Assembly (NCBI RefSeq): GCF_003946865.1 | Contig: NZ_QXTH01000004.1 | Coordinates: 353,860 to 417,859, forward strand | Source: Antribacter gilvus | Lineage (GTDB): Bacteria; Actinomycetota; Actinomycetes; Actinomycetales; Cellulomonadaceae | Length of the DNA: 64,000 nt | Reading direction: 5' to 3' | Part shown: in pieces, positions 8,938-17,007 of the stretch | Layout: every line of letters begins with the position of its first letter | Numbering within the stretch: the stretch's first letter is position 1 | Notes under the pieces: model-generated | Database searches by the model: none | What the model was told of the DNA's origin: nothing | Seen by the model: the letters and a program-made list of their open reading frames with translations, nothing else | Made by a program: the position numbers and the translations under genes

Positions 8938-9000
8938 ATGAGAAGGGAGGTGATCGAAGACATGAAGGTTCTTCGGACCCATGAGGTGGTCGCGCGCTAA
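8938..9000 (+). CDS. Short ORF (20 aa, or 12 aa from the inner ATG), function unknown
   Basis: ATG at 8938 gives a 20-residue peptide beginning MRREVIED; a second in-frame ATG at 8962 has its own GGGAGGTGAT Shine-Dalgarno and gives a 12-residue peptide beginning MKVLRTHE. Both end at TAA 8998-9000. The peptide is charged and not a Cys- or Trp-rich attenuator leader. The stop lies in the loop of a GTCGCGCG/CGCGCGAC hairpin. I do not recognise a family. It might be a genuine micropeptide, a translated leader, or chance. Confidence 0.35.
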   Translation: MRREVIEDMKVLRTHEVVAR

Positions 9001-9012
9001 CCGTCGCGCGAC
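8989..9012 (+). terminator. Hairpin overlapping the short ORF stop
   Basis: An 8-bp GC stem, GTCGCGCG (8989-8996) with CGCGCGAC (9005-9012), and an 8-nt loop containing the stop codon. It could end the short transcript or act as an attenuator. There is no U-tract. Confidence 0.4.
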
Positions 9013-9202
9013 GCGTGCAGCGTTACAGCCCTGAACAGGGCGAACGGGACGGGTAGCGAGTTTCTCGCGACCACCGGGGCCCGCGGGTGCCGTGCCTTGT
9101 CCAGCACGGCGGGAGGTGCACCTCCACCCCGCGGGCTCTTCCGTGCCCGGGGCCCCCCGCGCCCTCCGCGCGCCGGGGCCGGGTGCGCCCTAGCGTGGGG
9201 CC

Positions 9203-10093
9203 ATGGCAACCTCGGCAGACCGTGTGGTCGTCGTCACCGGAGCCGGTGGCCGCCTCGGCACGCGCCTCGCCTTCCGTCTGGCCGCGGAGGGTGCGCAGCA
9301 GCGGCTGATCCTGCCCGACGTGCGCCGTGCCCCGCACCTGACGGACGGCCGTCCCCTGCCGAACGCGTCCGTCGTGGTCTGTCCCGACGGCGCCGCCCCG
9401 GACGTGCTCACGGCCACGTTCGCCGGCGCGGACACCGTGCTCCTCGTCCCGGCCCGCACGGACCCCGTCCGTCCGCTCCAGGCCGCGATCGCCGCGGACG
9501 TGCGGCGGGTGGTCCTCGTGTCCGAGGTGGGCGCGTCACCGAACGCCGTCTCCCGCAGGGCCCGCGACGCGTGGCGTGCGGAGCGGCGGCTGCGATCCTC
9601 CGGCCTGCAGTGGACCGTCCTGCGCTCCTCCGTCCCGCACAGCCGCCTCACCGACGCTGTGGTCGACGACGTCCTGCGCGCCCCCGCGGGCACCGGCCGC
9701 GTCGCGTCCGTCTCCCACGACGACGTCGCCGATGCCGCCACGGCGGTGCTCCTCGACGAGCGTGTGCACCTCCACGACCAGGCCGTCTACGACCTCACCG
9801 GCCCCGAGGCGCTCTCCGGGGACGACGTCGCCCGCGTCCTCACCGAGGCCGTGGGACGCCCCATCACCTACGAACCCAGTCCGGCGGCGGACCCGGACCC
9901 CGACGCCGGCCCGTTCCACGGCCGGCCTGACGACCCGTCCGACGATCCCTGGACGTCCTGCTGCGCGGCGGTCGCCGCAGGCGTGTTCGAGAAGGTCAGC
10001 GCCACGGTCGAGTCGCTCGCGGCCCGCCCGGCGCGGTCCCTCGCCACCTGGCTCGACGACTACCCCGCAGAGTGGGCACACCTCCGTGGATGA
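9203..10093 (+). CDS. NmrA-like NAD(P)-binding protein
   Basis: A 296-aa atypical short-chain dehydrogenase. Seen: N-terminal dinucleotide motif TGAGGRLG (about 12-19) after a hydrophobic strand, the VVLVSEVGAS strand, and an NmrA/YtfG-like C-terminal half that lacks the classical YxxxK pair. Such proteins are NAD(P)H-dependent quinone reductases or redox sensors; the exact role is unclear. The ATG lies 6 nt after TAGCGT (9191-9196), an excellent leaderless start. The next gene begins 37 bp downstream with its own -10, so the two need not form an operon. Confidence 0.75.
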   Translation: MATSADRVVVVTGAGGRLGTRLAFRLAAEGAQQRLILPDVRRAPHLTDGRPLPNASVVVCPDGAAPDVLTATFAGADTVLLVPARTDPVRPLQAAIAADVRRVVLVSEVGASPNAVSRRARDAWRAERRLRSSGLQWTVLRSSVPHSRLTDAVVDDVLRAPAGTGRVASVSHDDVADAATAVLLDERVHLHDQAVYDLTGPEALSGDDVARVLTEAVGRPITYEPSPAADPDPDAGPFHGRPDDPSDDPWTSCCAAVAAGVFEKVSATVESLAARPARSLATWLDDYPAEWAHLRG

Positions 10094-10130
10094 CCGGCCG
10101 GCAGCCTCGACAGGGGATACCTTCGGCCCC

Positions 10131-11363
10131 ATGCGCAGTCGTCCCGCCCCAGTCCCTCCGGGAGCGGAACCTCTCGTCGCCTCCGGCGGCGCGTACGGTG
10201 ACGCACCCGGCCACGACCACGCCGGCCCACCCGTCCCCGGCCCGGTCCTGGAACCCGGCGCGCCCGAGCAGGCGGCCGAGCCGGAGGAGGGCTGGGTCCC
10301 CGACTTCCTCCCCGGCTACGAGCAGCTCGCCCTCCGGCTCGAGCCGGACGAGGAGGGGGAGGTGGTCGCCACCCTGGTCCGCCCCGCCCGCCGGTCCGCG
10401 CCCGACGGCGCCCCCGGCGCCCCGGGCGAGTCGGGGCCGGCCCGCTTCTGGCGAGCCCTGCGGGAGTCGCTGGGGCTCGCGGAGGCGGCCCCTCCGCCGT
10501 CGGCCGGCGCGGAGGTGCCCGACACGGGGGTGGACCTGCTCTACGTGCACGGGTGGCAGGACTACTTCTTCCAGACGCACACCGCAGACTTCTGGGAAGG
10601 GCTCGGCGTGCGGTTCCACGCCCTGGACCTGCGCAAGTACGGTCGGAGCCTCCACGAGCACCAGACACCGGGCTACGTCACCGACCTCGCCACGTACGAC
10701 GAGGACATCGAGGCGGCGCTCGCGGCCATGGGGCACGGGGAGGGCGCGCAGACCGACCGGCGGCTGCTCCTCATGGGCCACTCGACCGGTGGCCTGACCC
10801 TCAGCCTGTGGACGGCGCGGAACCAGGACCGGGTGGCGGGGCTGGTGCTCAACTCGCCGTGGCTGGAGTTCCAGACCCGGGAGGTGGGGCGCCGCGTGCT
10901 CGAGCCGGGCATCGGTGCGCAGGCGGCGCTCGCACCGCGGAGCGGGGTGCTGTTCCTCGACCGCGGGTTCTACGTCCGCACCATCTCGGACAAGCTGGAC
11001 GGGGAGTGGAACCTGGACGTGCGGTGGCGCTCGGACACCGCGAGCTGGCGTCCCACGTCGGGCTGGGTGGCCGCGATCTTCCGTGGGCACCAGCAGGTGG
11101 CACGCGGGCTCGGGATCGAGGTCCCGGTGCTGGTCCTGCTGTCGGCGCGCAGCACGCCGCCGATCCGGTGGACCGAGGAGATGCGGCACAGCGACACGGT
11201 GCTCGACGTGGCGGGCATCGCGCGGCGCGTGCCCAACCTCGGGTCCGTGACCACGCTCGTGCGGGTCGACGGCGCGCTGCACGACGTCACGCTGTCGGCC
11301 GCCCCGGTGCGCGAGGCGGTCTGGCGGGAGCTCGAGCGCTGGTACCGGGGCTACGTGGGCTGA
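10131..11363 (+). CDS. Alpha/beta hydrolase (lysophospholipase-like)
   Basis: A 410-aa protein with a long Pro/Ala/Gly-rich N-terminal region (1-~125) and an alpha/beta-hydrolase domain (about 130-405). The nucleophile elbow GHSTGG (Ser near 223) and a late D/H pair near GALHDV fit Hydrolase_4 (serine aminopeptidase S33 or monoacylglycerol lipase type). No signal peptide. The ATG at 10131 is 7 nt after TACCTT, supporting a leaderless start; earlier in-frame codons lie inside the preceding gene. Convergent with the DUF1992 gene. Confidence 0.78.
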   Translation: MRSRPAPVPPGAEPLVASGGAYGDAPGHDHAGPPVPGPVLEPGAPEQAAEPEEGWVPDFLPGYEQLALRLEPDEEGEVVATLVRPARRSAPDGAPGAPGESGPARFWRALRESLGLAEAAPPPSAGAEVPDTGVDLLYVHGWQDYFFQTHTADFWEGLGVRFHALDLRKYGRSLHEHQTPGYVTDLATYDEDIEAALAAMGHGEGAQTDRRLLLMGHSTGGLTLSLWTARNQDRVAGLVLNSPWLEFQTREVGRRVLEPGIGAQAALAPRSGVLFLDRGFYVRTISDKLDGEWNLDVRWRSDTASWRPTSGWVAAIFRGHQQVARGLGIEVPVLVLLSARSTPPIRWTEEMRHSDTVLDVAGIARRVPNLGSVTTLVRVDGALHDVTLSAAPVREAVWRELERWYRGYVG

Positions 11364-11369
11364 GGCCGG

Positions 11370-12011
11370 TCACCCCCAGAACTTCCACCAGGGCCTCTTC
11401 GCGCCCGCGCCCGACGACGGACCGGTCACCTTCCGTACGGGAGGCACGCCTGCGCCGCCGGGCACCCGGGCGCTGCCGTGCCGCTCGGCCTGGCGGGCAG
11501 CGCGGCGCTCCCGCCAGCGGACCACCTCCCGCTCGACGTCGCGCGTGGGCGTGACCACCGGTGGGCCGCCCATGAGCTGGCGGCGCGCGTCGACCACTCG
11601 GGCGTTGAACTCCTGGACGATCTCGCGGACCCGGTCCTCCGTGACCTCGTGGTCGAGCGTGTCGTCGAGCTCGGCGCCGTCCTTCCGGAGCTGGCCGGTC
11701 GGCAGGATGCCGGTGATCTGCTCCCGCTCCACGAGGTTCTTCAGCCACCAGTCGGGGTCGTGCGCACCGCTCTTGAGGCTGGGGATCGGCTTGCCGTGCA
11801 GGGGCAGGTCGTCGAACTCCCCGCGACGGATCGCCTGGTCGATCACCGTGTCGACGAAGCGGGCGCGGTCGTCCATCCGCGGGCGCGGTGCCTGTTCCTC
11901 CTCGGGAGCGGGCGCGCCGTCGGCGGCCCGGTCGTCGGCAGCCTCACGGTTCACGCGGTACTGCGCTGCGCGGCGGGCGGGGTCGTCGTCGGTTCCGGGA
12001 CGTCGGTCCAT
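11370..12011 (-). CDS. DnaJ-C28-like domain protein (DUF1992)
   Basis: A 213-aa protein. The conserved DUF1992 core (about 48-125) shows the diagnostic VIDQAIRRGEFDDLP and HGKPIP segments; the rest is charged and probably partly disordered, ending in a Trp-rich WWKFWG tail. The family is named for the C-terminal region of DNAJC28 and its function is unknown. The ATG lies 6 nt after TAGCGT on the minus strand (12018-12023), a leaderless start. Confidence 0.85.
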   Translation of the reverse strand: MDRRPGTDDDPARRAAQYRVNREAADDRAADGAPAPEEEQAPRPRMDDRARFVDTVIDQAIRRGEFDDLPLHGKPIPSLKSGAHDPDWWLKNLVEREQITGILPTGQLRKDGAELDDTLDHEVTEDRVREIVQEFNARVVDARRQLMGGPPVVTPTRDVEREVVRWRERRAARQAERHGSARVPGGAGVPPVRKVTGPSSGAGAKRPWWKFWG

Positions 12012-12058
12012 GGAGTGACGCTACCGTGGCCTGCACACCATCGGAGAAGGGGTGACAG

Positions 12059-12364
12059 ATGAGCATGCCGCGCATCGCGGGCGACACCAACAACGCCAAG
12101 AGGTACGCGCAGTTCCTGACGGCGTTCTGCGTCGCGTCCCTGCTGCTGGGCGCGCTCATGGTGTTCGGCTGGTGGAACGCCCAGGTCAACGGCTACACCG
12201 GCGACGCCAACCCGCGGGGGTTCGTGCTCGGGTCGCCGTTCCCCTGGTCGTCGGTCGTGGCGAGCGTGCTCGCGTCGGGCATCACCGGGCGGTTCGCCGT
12301 GGTCAAGTGGCGGCGGTACGCCGCGCTGCGTCGTGAGGACCGTCGTCCCCTGCATGGGGACTGA
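12059..12364 (+). CDS. Small two-helix membrane protein, unknown
   Basis: 101 aa. Hydrophobic helices at about 18-38 and 63-80 with a Trp-rich loop between, and a basic C-terminus. Start ATG at 12059 (ATG AGC ATG) gives two nearly equivalent starts. No domain recognised. It lies just before the WXG100-like gene on the same strand but 100 bp away with a likely -10 (TAAGGT, 12395-12400) between, so a functional link is only possible. Confidence 0.65.
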   Translation: MSMPRIAGDTNNAKRYAQFLTAFCVASLLLGALMVFGWWNAQVNGYTGDANPRGFVLGSPFPWSSVVASVLASGITGRFAVVKWRRYAALRREDRRPLHGD

Positions 12365-12468
12365 TCCCCATCGCACGTCCCCGGCCGGGGGAGATAAGGT
12401 CCAGGCCGGGTGGCGCAGACGGCGTCGCCGAGGGTGGCCGTGACGGCCTGATGCCGAAGGGATGGCAC

Positions 12469-13440
12469 ATGGGCGACGGGATGTACGGGGCCGATGTCTC
12501 GGAGCTCCGCGCGCTGGCGCGGACGCTCGACCGGAAGGCCGGCGACCTGCAGTCCGCAGCGCAGAACGTGACGTCCCTTCTGAAGGGCATCCGCTGGGAG
12601 GGTCCGAACGCCGACTCGTTCCGCCGGGAGTGGGCCGGCAAGCTCGAGCCGTCCGTGCGGCAGGCCGCGCACGCGCTCGACGAGGCCTCGGGCAAGCTGC
12701 AGACCAACGCGAACGCGCAGGAGCAGACGTCCACCACCTACGCCGGGGACGGTGGCGGGGGGCCCGGTGATGGCGGGCCTGGTGGCGGCGGGCATCCCGG
12801 CGGGGGTGGCGACGGCACCACCACGGCGTCCGGTAACGGCGGGCCGCCCGACTGGCTGGTGCCCCCGAGCGACCTCACCACGGAGATGACCCGGGGCGGC
12901 GTCTACAACACGCTGGCCAACCTGGGCACCGAGGCGTGGAAGAACTTCAACAAGCTCGACGACGTCTTCGACGTCGGCGGCCTCACCAAGTCGCTCACGA
13001 CCGTCGGGAACGTGCTCGGCGCGGCAGGCTTCATCTTCGACGGGTACTCCGTCTACAGCGGCGCCGTCCAGGCGTGGGAGGGCTTCGCCGAGGGCGACGG
13101 CTACAAGGGGACCGACGGGGTGATCACCGCCGGCCTCGGCGCCGCGGGGATCGGCGCCGCGATCTTCCTCGCCTCGAACCCCGTGGGCTGGGCGATCGCC
13201 GGCGCGGGTGCGGTCTGGGGGATCGCCACGCTGCTCTCGGGCGACGTCCCCGTCACCAAGCGGATTGCCGACGCCGGCGGCTGGCTGCTCGACCGGGGCG
13301 GTGACCTGGCCGGCGGCATCAGCAACGTGGCCGGGAACGTCGCCGACGGGGTCGGCGAGGCGGCCGGCGACGTGGTCGACGCGGGCAAGGACTTCGTCGA
13401 CGGCGCCAAGGACACCATCAAGAAGGCGTGGCCGTTCTGA
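12469..13440 (+). CDS. WXG100-like N-terminus with glycine-rich linker and hydrophobic C-terminal domain
   Basis: 323 aa from ATG 12469, chosen over ATG 12451 because AAGGGA lies 6 nt before it. Residues 1-~90 form a helical hairpin with a WEG turn near 44 and the FRREW segment after it, typical of WXG100/ESAT-6-type ESX substrates. A linker dominated by Gly runs about 92-125. The C-terminal half contains Gly/Ala-rich hydrophobic helices (about 180-265) and an amphipathic, Asp/Gly-rich tail. No recognised toxin motif is present and no ESX core gene (eccC, eccD) is in the window. It may be a secreted, membrane-inserting effector or structural protein; function unknown. The next gene is 60 bp downstream. 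Confidence 0.65.
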   Translation: MGDGMYGADVSELRALARTLDRKAGDLQSAAQNVTSLLKGIRWEGPNADSFRREWAGKLEPSVRQAAHALDEASGKLQTNANAQEQTSTTYAGDGGGGPGDGGPGGGGHPGGGGDGTTTASGNGGPPDWLVPPSDLTTEMTRGGVYNTLANLGTEAWKNFNKLDDVFDVGGLTKSLTTVGNVLGAAGFIFDGYSVYSGAVQAWEGFAEGDGYKGTDGVITAGLGAAGIGAAIFLASNPVGWAIAGAGAVWGIATLLSGDVPVTKRIADAGGWLLDRGGDLAGGISNVAGNVADGVGEAAGDVVDAGKDFVDGAKDTIKKAWPF

Positions 13441-13500
13441 GAGAGTGGTACGAGCACCCCACCGCACTGACGCAGGCCACGGCACACCAGGAGGAACGAG

Positions 13501-14151
13501 ATGACCACCGAGACCAGCGGGGCCCCCGCCCAGGCTGCGACCGACAGCGCCCGGATCGAGCTGACCGGGTTCGAGCTGCTCGCGCTGCTCTCGCTCAACC
13601 CGGGTGAGGCGTCGTCGTCGACCCGGACGGCCTTGCGCCTGCCCGACGTCCCCGACGACTCTCCCCTGGCGAACGCCGGGTTCAGCTCGCTGATCATCCG
13701 CGGGCTCGCCGTGGCCGCTGACGGTGTGGTGGCCCCGGCCGGCAACGTGATCCCGATGACGAGGATCCTCACCACGGCGGAGTCGTGGGTCGAGGCGGTG
13801 GGCGTCGTGGGGGAGACCACCAACGCGGCGCTCCTGGTCGCCGCCCCGAGCGGGTCCGTCGTCCTCGAGCCCCGGCCGTACGGCATCTGGTACGTCTGGC
13901 CGCTCAGCCCCGAGGACACCCTGGTGGACGCGGCTGTGCGCTACGTGCGCGCCTCGTTCGACAACCTCACCGGCCGGCCGTTCGCCGCCAGCATCAAGGT
14001 GACCGACGCCGCGGGGACGCGGTCGTCCGCCGTGCGGGTTGCCGAGGACGAGTCCTGGGAGCTGGCGAGCGGGCCCGAGGGCGCGGAGCTCACCCCCGCA
14101 CCGGTGGCCGCCGACCCGTCGTTCCAGGTCCTGGCGGAGGCTCTCGCCTGA
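13501..14151 (+). CDS. Unknown protein paired with the WXG100-like gene
   Basis: 216 aa, no signal peptide or membrane helix. A strong AGGAGG ribosome binding site precedes the ATG. It reads as alternating helical (about 20-75) and strand-rich (95-190) parts, reminiscent of EspG-type chaperones that bind ESX substrates, but I cannot confirm that similarity. Co-orientation and 60-bp spacing suggest co-transcription with the WXG100-like gene, making a chaperone or partner role a reasonable inference only. Confidence 0.55.
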   Translation: MTTETSGAPAQAATDSARIELTGFELLALLSLNPGEASSSTRTALRLPDVPDDSPLANAGFSSLIIRGLAVAADGVVAPAGNVIPMTRILTTAESWVEAVGVVGETTNAALLVAAPSGSVVLEPRPYGIWYVWPLSPEDTLVDAAVRYVRASFDNLTGRPFAASIKVTDAAGTRSSAVRVAEDESWELASGPEGAELTPAPVAADPSFQVLAEALA

Positions 14152-14172
14152 CGCTCCGGGCATGATGGGCGC

Positions 14173-15342
14173 ATGAAGGTCTCGCGCCGGTCCCACGTCC
14201 CGCCGTTCGCCGCCATGGAGGTGCTCGCCGCCGCCAACGCCCGTCGTGCGGCCGGTGAGGACGTCCTCAACCTCTGCGTGGGGGAGCCCTCGACGGGCGC
14301 CTCGGACGTGGTCCGCGAGCGGGCGGCCGAGCTGCTGCGCACCGCCGACCTGGGATACACCGAGGCGCTGGGGGTGCCCGCCCTCCGGGCGGAGATCGCC
14401 ACGCACTACACGCGCTGGTACGGGATCGAGGTGGACCCCGCGCGGATCGCCGTGACCACCGGCTCGAGCGGCGGGTTCGTGCTGGCGTTCCTCGCCGCGT
14501 TCGACGTGGGCGACCGCGTGGCCCTCGCCCGGCCCGGCTACCCCGCCTACAAGAACATCCTGGCCGCGCTGGGCTGCGAGGTCGTGGAGCTCGACTGCGG
14601 GCCTGAGACCCGTTACCAGCCCACGGTGTCCCAGCTCCAGGAGGCCTACTACGGCGGCGGGCTCGACGGCCTGGTGGTCGCGAGCCCCGCCAACCCGACC
14701 GGGACCATGATCACGCCCGCCGAGCTGGCCGCGGTGGCCGACTGGTGCGCCGACCATGACGTCCGCCTGATCAGCGACGAGATCTACCACGGCATCGCGT
14801 ACTCCGACGAGGTGGCTCAGGCGACCGCCGTCGCCTACACGGAGCAGGGTGCCGTGGTGGTCAACTCGTTCTCGAAGTACTGGGCCATGACCGGCTGGCG
14901 CCTCGGCTGGCTCGTGCTGCCGGACGAGCTGGTGGGGCCGGTCGACGCGCTCGCGGGCAACGTGGCGCTCTCCCCGCCCGCCCTCGCCCAGCACGCGGGC
15001 ATCGCCGCGTTCACCGTCGAGGGCTACGCCGCCGCGGCGGCCAACGTGCAGCGGTACGCCGCGTCCCGGGCCGCGCTGCTCGAGCGGCTCCCCGACCTGG
15101 GCTGGTCGCCGGTTGCCCCGGCCGACGGCGCCTTCTACCTGTACGGCAACATCAGCCGGACGGGCCTGGACTCGGTGACGTACTGCGAGCGCTTGCTCGC
15201 GGAGGCGAACGTCGCCATCACGCCCGGTACCGACTTCGACGGCGTGGGCGGCCGGGACTGGGTGCGCCTCTCGTTCGCGGCGGCGCCCGACGTCGTCGCG
15301 CGCGCCACGGAGCGCATCATCGCCTGGCACAAGACGCTCTGA
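14173..15342 (+). CDS. PLP-dependent aminotransferase, class I/II
   Basis: 389 aa, fold-type I aminotransferase acting on amino or keto acids. Seen: substrate/cofactor motif NPTG (about residues 176-179), ISDEIYHG, the Schiff-base lysine in NSFSKYWAMTGWR (Lys near 235), and a late FYLYGN and VRLSFA arginine region. The length matches aspartate/alanine-type enzymes; substrate specificity is not readable. CATGAT lies 6 nt before the ATG, a weak leaderless -10. It is convergent with the DUF6328 gene, 3 bp apart. Confidence 0.88.
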   Translation: MKVSRRSHVPPFAAMEVLAAANARRAAGEDVLNLCVGEPSTGASDVVRERAAELLRTADLGYTEALGVPALRAEIATHYTRWYGIEVDPARIAVTTGSSGGFVLAFLAAFDVGDRVALARPGYPAYKNILAALGCEVVELDCGPETRYQPTVSQLQEAYYGGGLDGLVVASPANPTGTMITPAELAAVADWCADHDVRLISDEIYHGIAYSDEVAQATAVAYTEQGAVVVNSFSKYWAMTGWRLGWLVLPDELVGPVDALAGNVALSPPALAQHAGIAAFTVEGYAAAAANVQRYAASRAALLERLPDLGWSPVAPADGAFYLYGNISRTGLDSVTYCERLLAEANVAITPGTDFDGVGGRDWVRLSFAAAPDVVARATERIIAWHKTL

Positions 15343-15345
15343 GGC

Positions 15346-15840
15346 TCACGCCCGGCGGCGGATCGCCTCCGGGAGGATCACCCACAGGACAACGAGCACC
15401 ACGAGCACGCCGCCACCGACCACCAGGCCGGCCGTGCGACCCACGACGACGTCGAAGATCAGCACGGCCGTGCCCGTCACGGCCAGCGCCAGCACGAAGA
15501 GGGCGAACCTGGTGATCCGGTCGGCGGCGGTGACGATGCTCTTCTTGAGCTGCTTGCGGAACAGCGCGCGGTGCACGCTCACCGGGCCGACGATCAGGGC
15601 GGTGGCGGTCACCGACGTCAGGACGAGGGCGAGGTACACCCACCGCTGATAGTCGTCCAGCTCGGTGAAACGGGGCTGGAACGGAAGGGTCAGCAGGAAG
15701 CCGGTGAGGATCTGCACACCGGTCTGCATGACGCGCAGCTCCTGGAGCAGCTCGTTCCAGTTCCGGTCCGCCCGCTGGGTCGGGGACTCCTGCCGGCCGT
15801 CGTGGTTCAGGTGCCCGCCCGGGGCGTTCTCCTCAGCCAT
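15346..15840 (-). CDS. DUF6328 membrane protein
   Basis: 164 aa from ATG 15840; an in-frame GTG at 15846 is less likely because GGGAGG sits 5 nt before the ATG. Four hydrophobic helices follow the conserved NWNELLQELRVMQTG segment that marks DUF6328. Function unknown; homologues often sit with stress-tolerance genes, as here beside a general-stress-type SDR. Confidence 0.8.
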   Translation of the reverse strand: MAEENAPGGHLNHDGRQESPTQRADRNWNELLQELRVMQTGVQILTGFLLTLPFQPRFTELDDYQRWVYLALVLTSVTATALIVGPVSVHRALFRKQLKKSIVTAADRITRFALFVLALAVTGTAVLIFDVVVGRTAGLVVGGGVLVVLVVLWVILPEAIRRRA

Positions 15841-15893
15841 GCCCACCTCCCGTGGTGTGCGTCACCGTCTCACCGCCGATCCTGCCCTGGAGC

Positions 15894-16754
15894 CTAGAAG
15901 ACGGGCTTGCCGCCGGTGACTCCGAGCACGGTCCCGGACACGTAGGACGCGGTGACCGAGGAGGCGAGGAAGACGAAGGCCGGGGCGAGCTCTGCCGGCT
16001 GTCCTGCGCGGCCGAGCGGCGTGTCCGAGCCGAACGACGTGACCTTCTCCTCGACCTGCGTGGCGGGCTGCAGCGGCGTCCAGATCGGGCCGGGTGCCAC
16101 GGCGTTCACCCGGATGCCCCGGGGGCCCAGCTCCGCGGCCAGGTTCACGGTGAAGTTGTTGATCGCCGCCTTCGTCGCGGCGTAGTCGAGGAGCGTCGTG
16201 GACGGCTCGAACGCCTGGATCGACGAGTTGTTGATGATGGCGCCGCCCTCGCCGAGGTGTTCCAGCGCTGTCTGGGTGACCCAGAAGAGCGCGTAGAGGT
16301 TGGTCTTGAACGTCCGGTCGAGGTCCTCGGACGTGACATCGGCGAACGACTCCCGGCGGGCCATCTGATAGCCGGCGTTGTTCACGAGGATGTCCAGGCC
16401 GCCCAGCTCCTCGACGGCCGTCCGCACCGTCTGCCGGGCGGTCTGCTCGTCGCGCAGGTCGCCGGGGACGAGGGCGCACCGGCGGCCGGCCTTGCGCACC
16501 CACTCCGCCGTCTCCTGCGCGTCGGACTCCTCCTCCGGCAGGTAGGAGATTGCGACGTCGGCGCCCTCCCGGGCGAACGCGATGGCGACCGCCCGCCCGA
16601 TCCCGGAGTCGCCGCCCGTCACGAGCGCCTTGCAGTCGGTGAGCTTGTGGCTGCCCTCATAGCTGGTCTCGCCGTGGTCCGGCTGCGGTGTCATCTTCTC
16701 CGTCGAACCCGGCGGCTCCTGCTGCTGCGGGGGGAAGCTCTGGTCCTGGCTCAT
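15894..16754 (-). CDS. SDR family oxidoreductase, YghA/general-stress type
   Basis: 286 aa from ATG 16754, which has a GGAGGAGG ribosome binding site; the frame extends further upstream but without one. Seen: a Gln/Pro-rich N-terminal extension (1-40) typical of the YghA/YdaD group, the cofactor motif TGGDSGIG (about 54-61), NNAG, catalytic Ser, and YAATK (Tyr/Lys). NADP-dependent oxidation of an aldehyde or alcohol is expected. Relatives are sigma-B-controlled in Bacillus. Neighbours support a stress role. Confidence 0.88.
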   Translation of the reverse strand: MSQDQSFPPQQQEPPGSTEKMTPQPDHGETSYEGSHKLTDCKALVTGGDSGIGRAVAIAFAREGADVAISYLPEEESDAQETAEWVRKAGRRCALVPGDLRDEQTARQTVRTAVEELGGLDILVNNAGYQMARRESFADVTSEDLDRTFKTNLYALFWVTQTALEHLGEGGAIINNSSIQAFEPSTTLLDYAATKAAINNFTVNLAAELGPRGIRVNAVAPGPIWTPLQPATQVEEKVTSFGSDTPLGRAGQPAELAPAFVFLASSVTASYVSGTVLGVTGGKPVF

Positions 16755-17007
16755 GCCGTCCTCCTCCGTCACTGCGACGTGGTGATTCGCCGTGTCGGCC
16801 ACTCCTCGACCTGACCTCACCGTATGCCGGTTCCCGCCCGGACTCGCGCCGAACGGGCTTCCCCGCTACCTTCCCCGTACTGCTTTTCTCTACCCTGTCA
16901 AGTAGGGTCAAGGAGCACCGGTCTGGTACCACGTGTGCGTGGGCCAACGAGAAATCTGGGGTCCAGAAGGCGGCCCCTTCCCTGTGCACCAGACGAGGGA
17001 GACCAAC
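16755..17007. promoter_or_regulatory. Divergent promoter region, SDR and PAS-ANTAR genes
   Basis: 253 bp between divergent genes. It contains an ACCCT-N7-AGGGT inverted repeat at 16892-16908 whose right half overlaps TAGGGT (16903-16908), a plausible -10 for the rightward gene. The GAGGGA at 16995-17000 is the ribosome binding site for GTG 17008. Confidence 0.45.

Noticed and set aside
8938..9000. Cysteine or tryptophan attenuator leader peptide
   Set aside because: The peptide contains neither a Cys nor a Trp run, and no biosynthetic gene follows.
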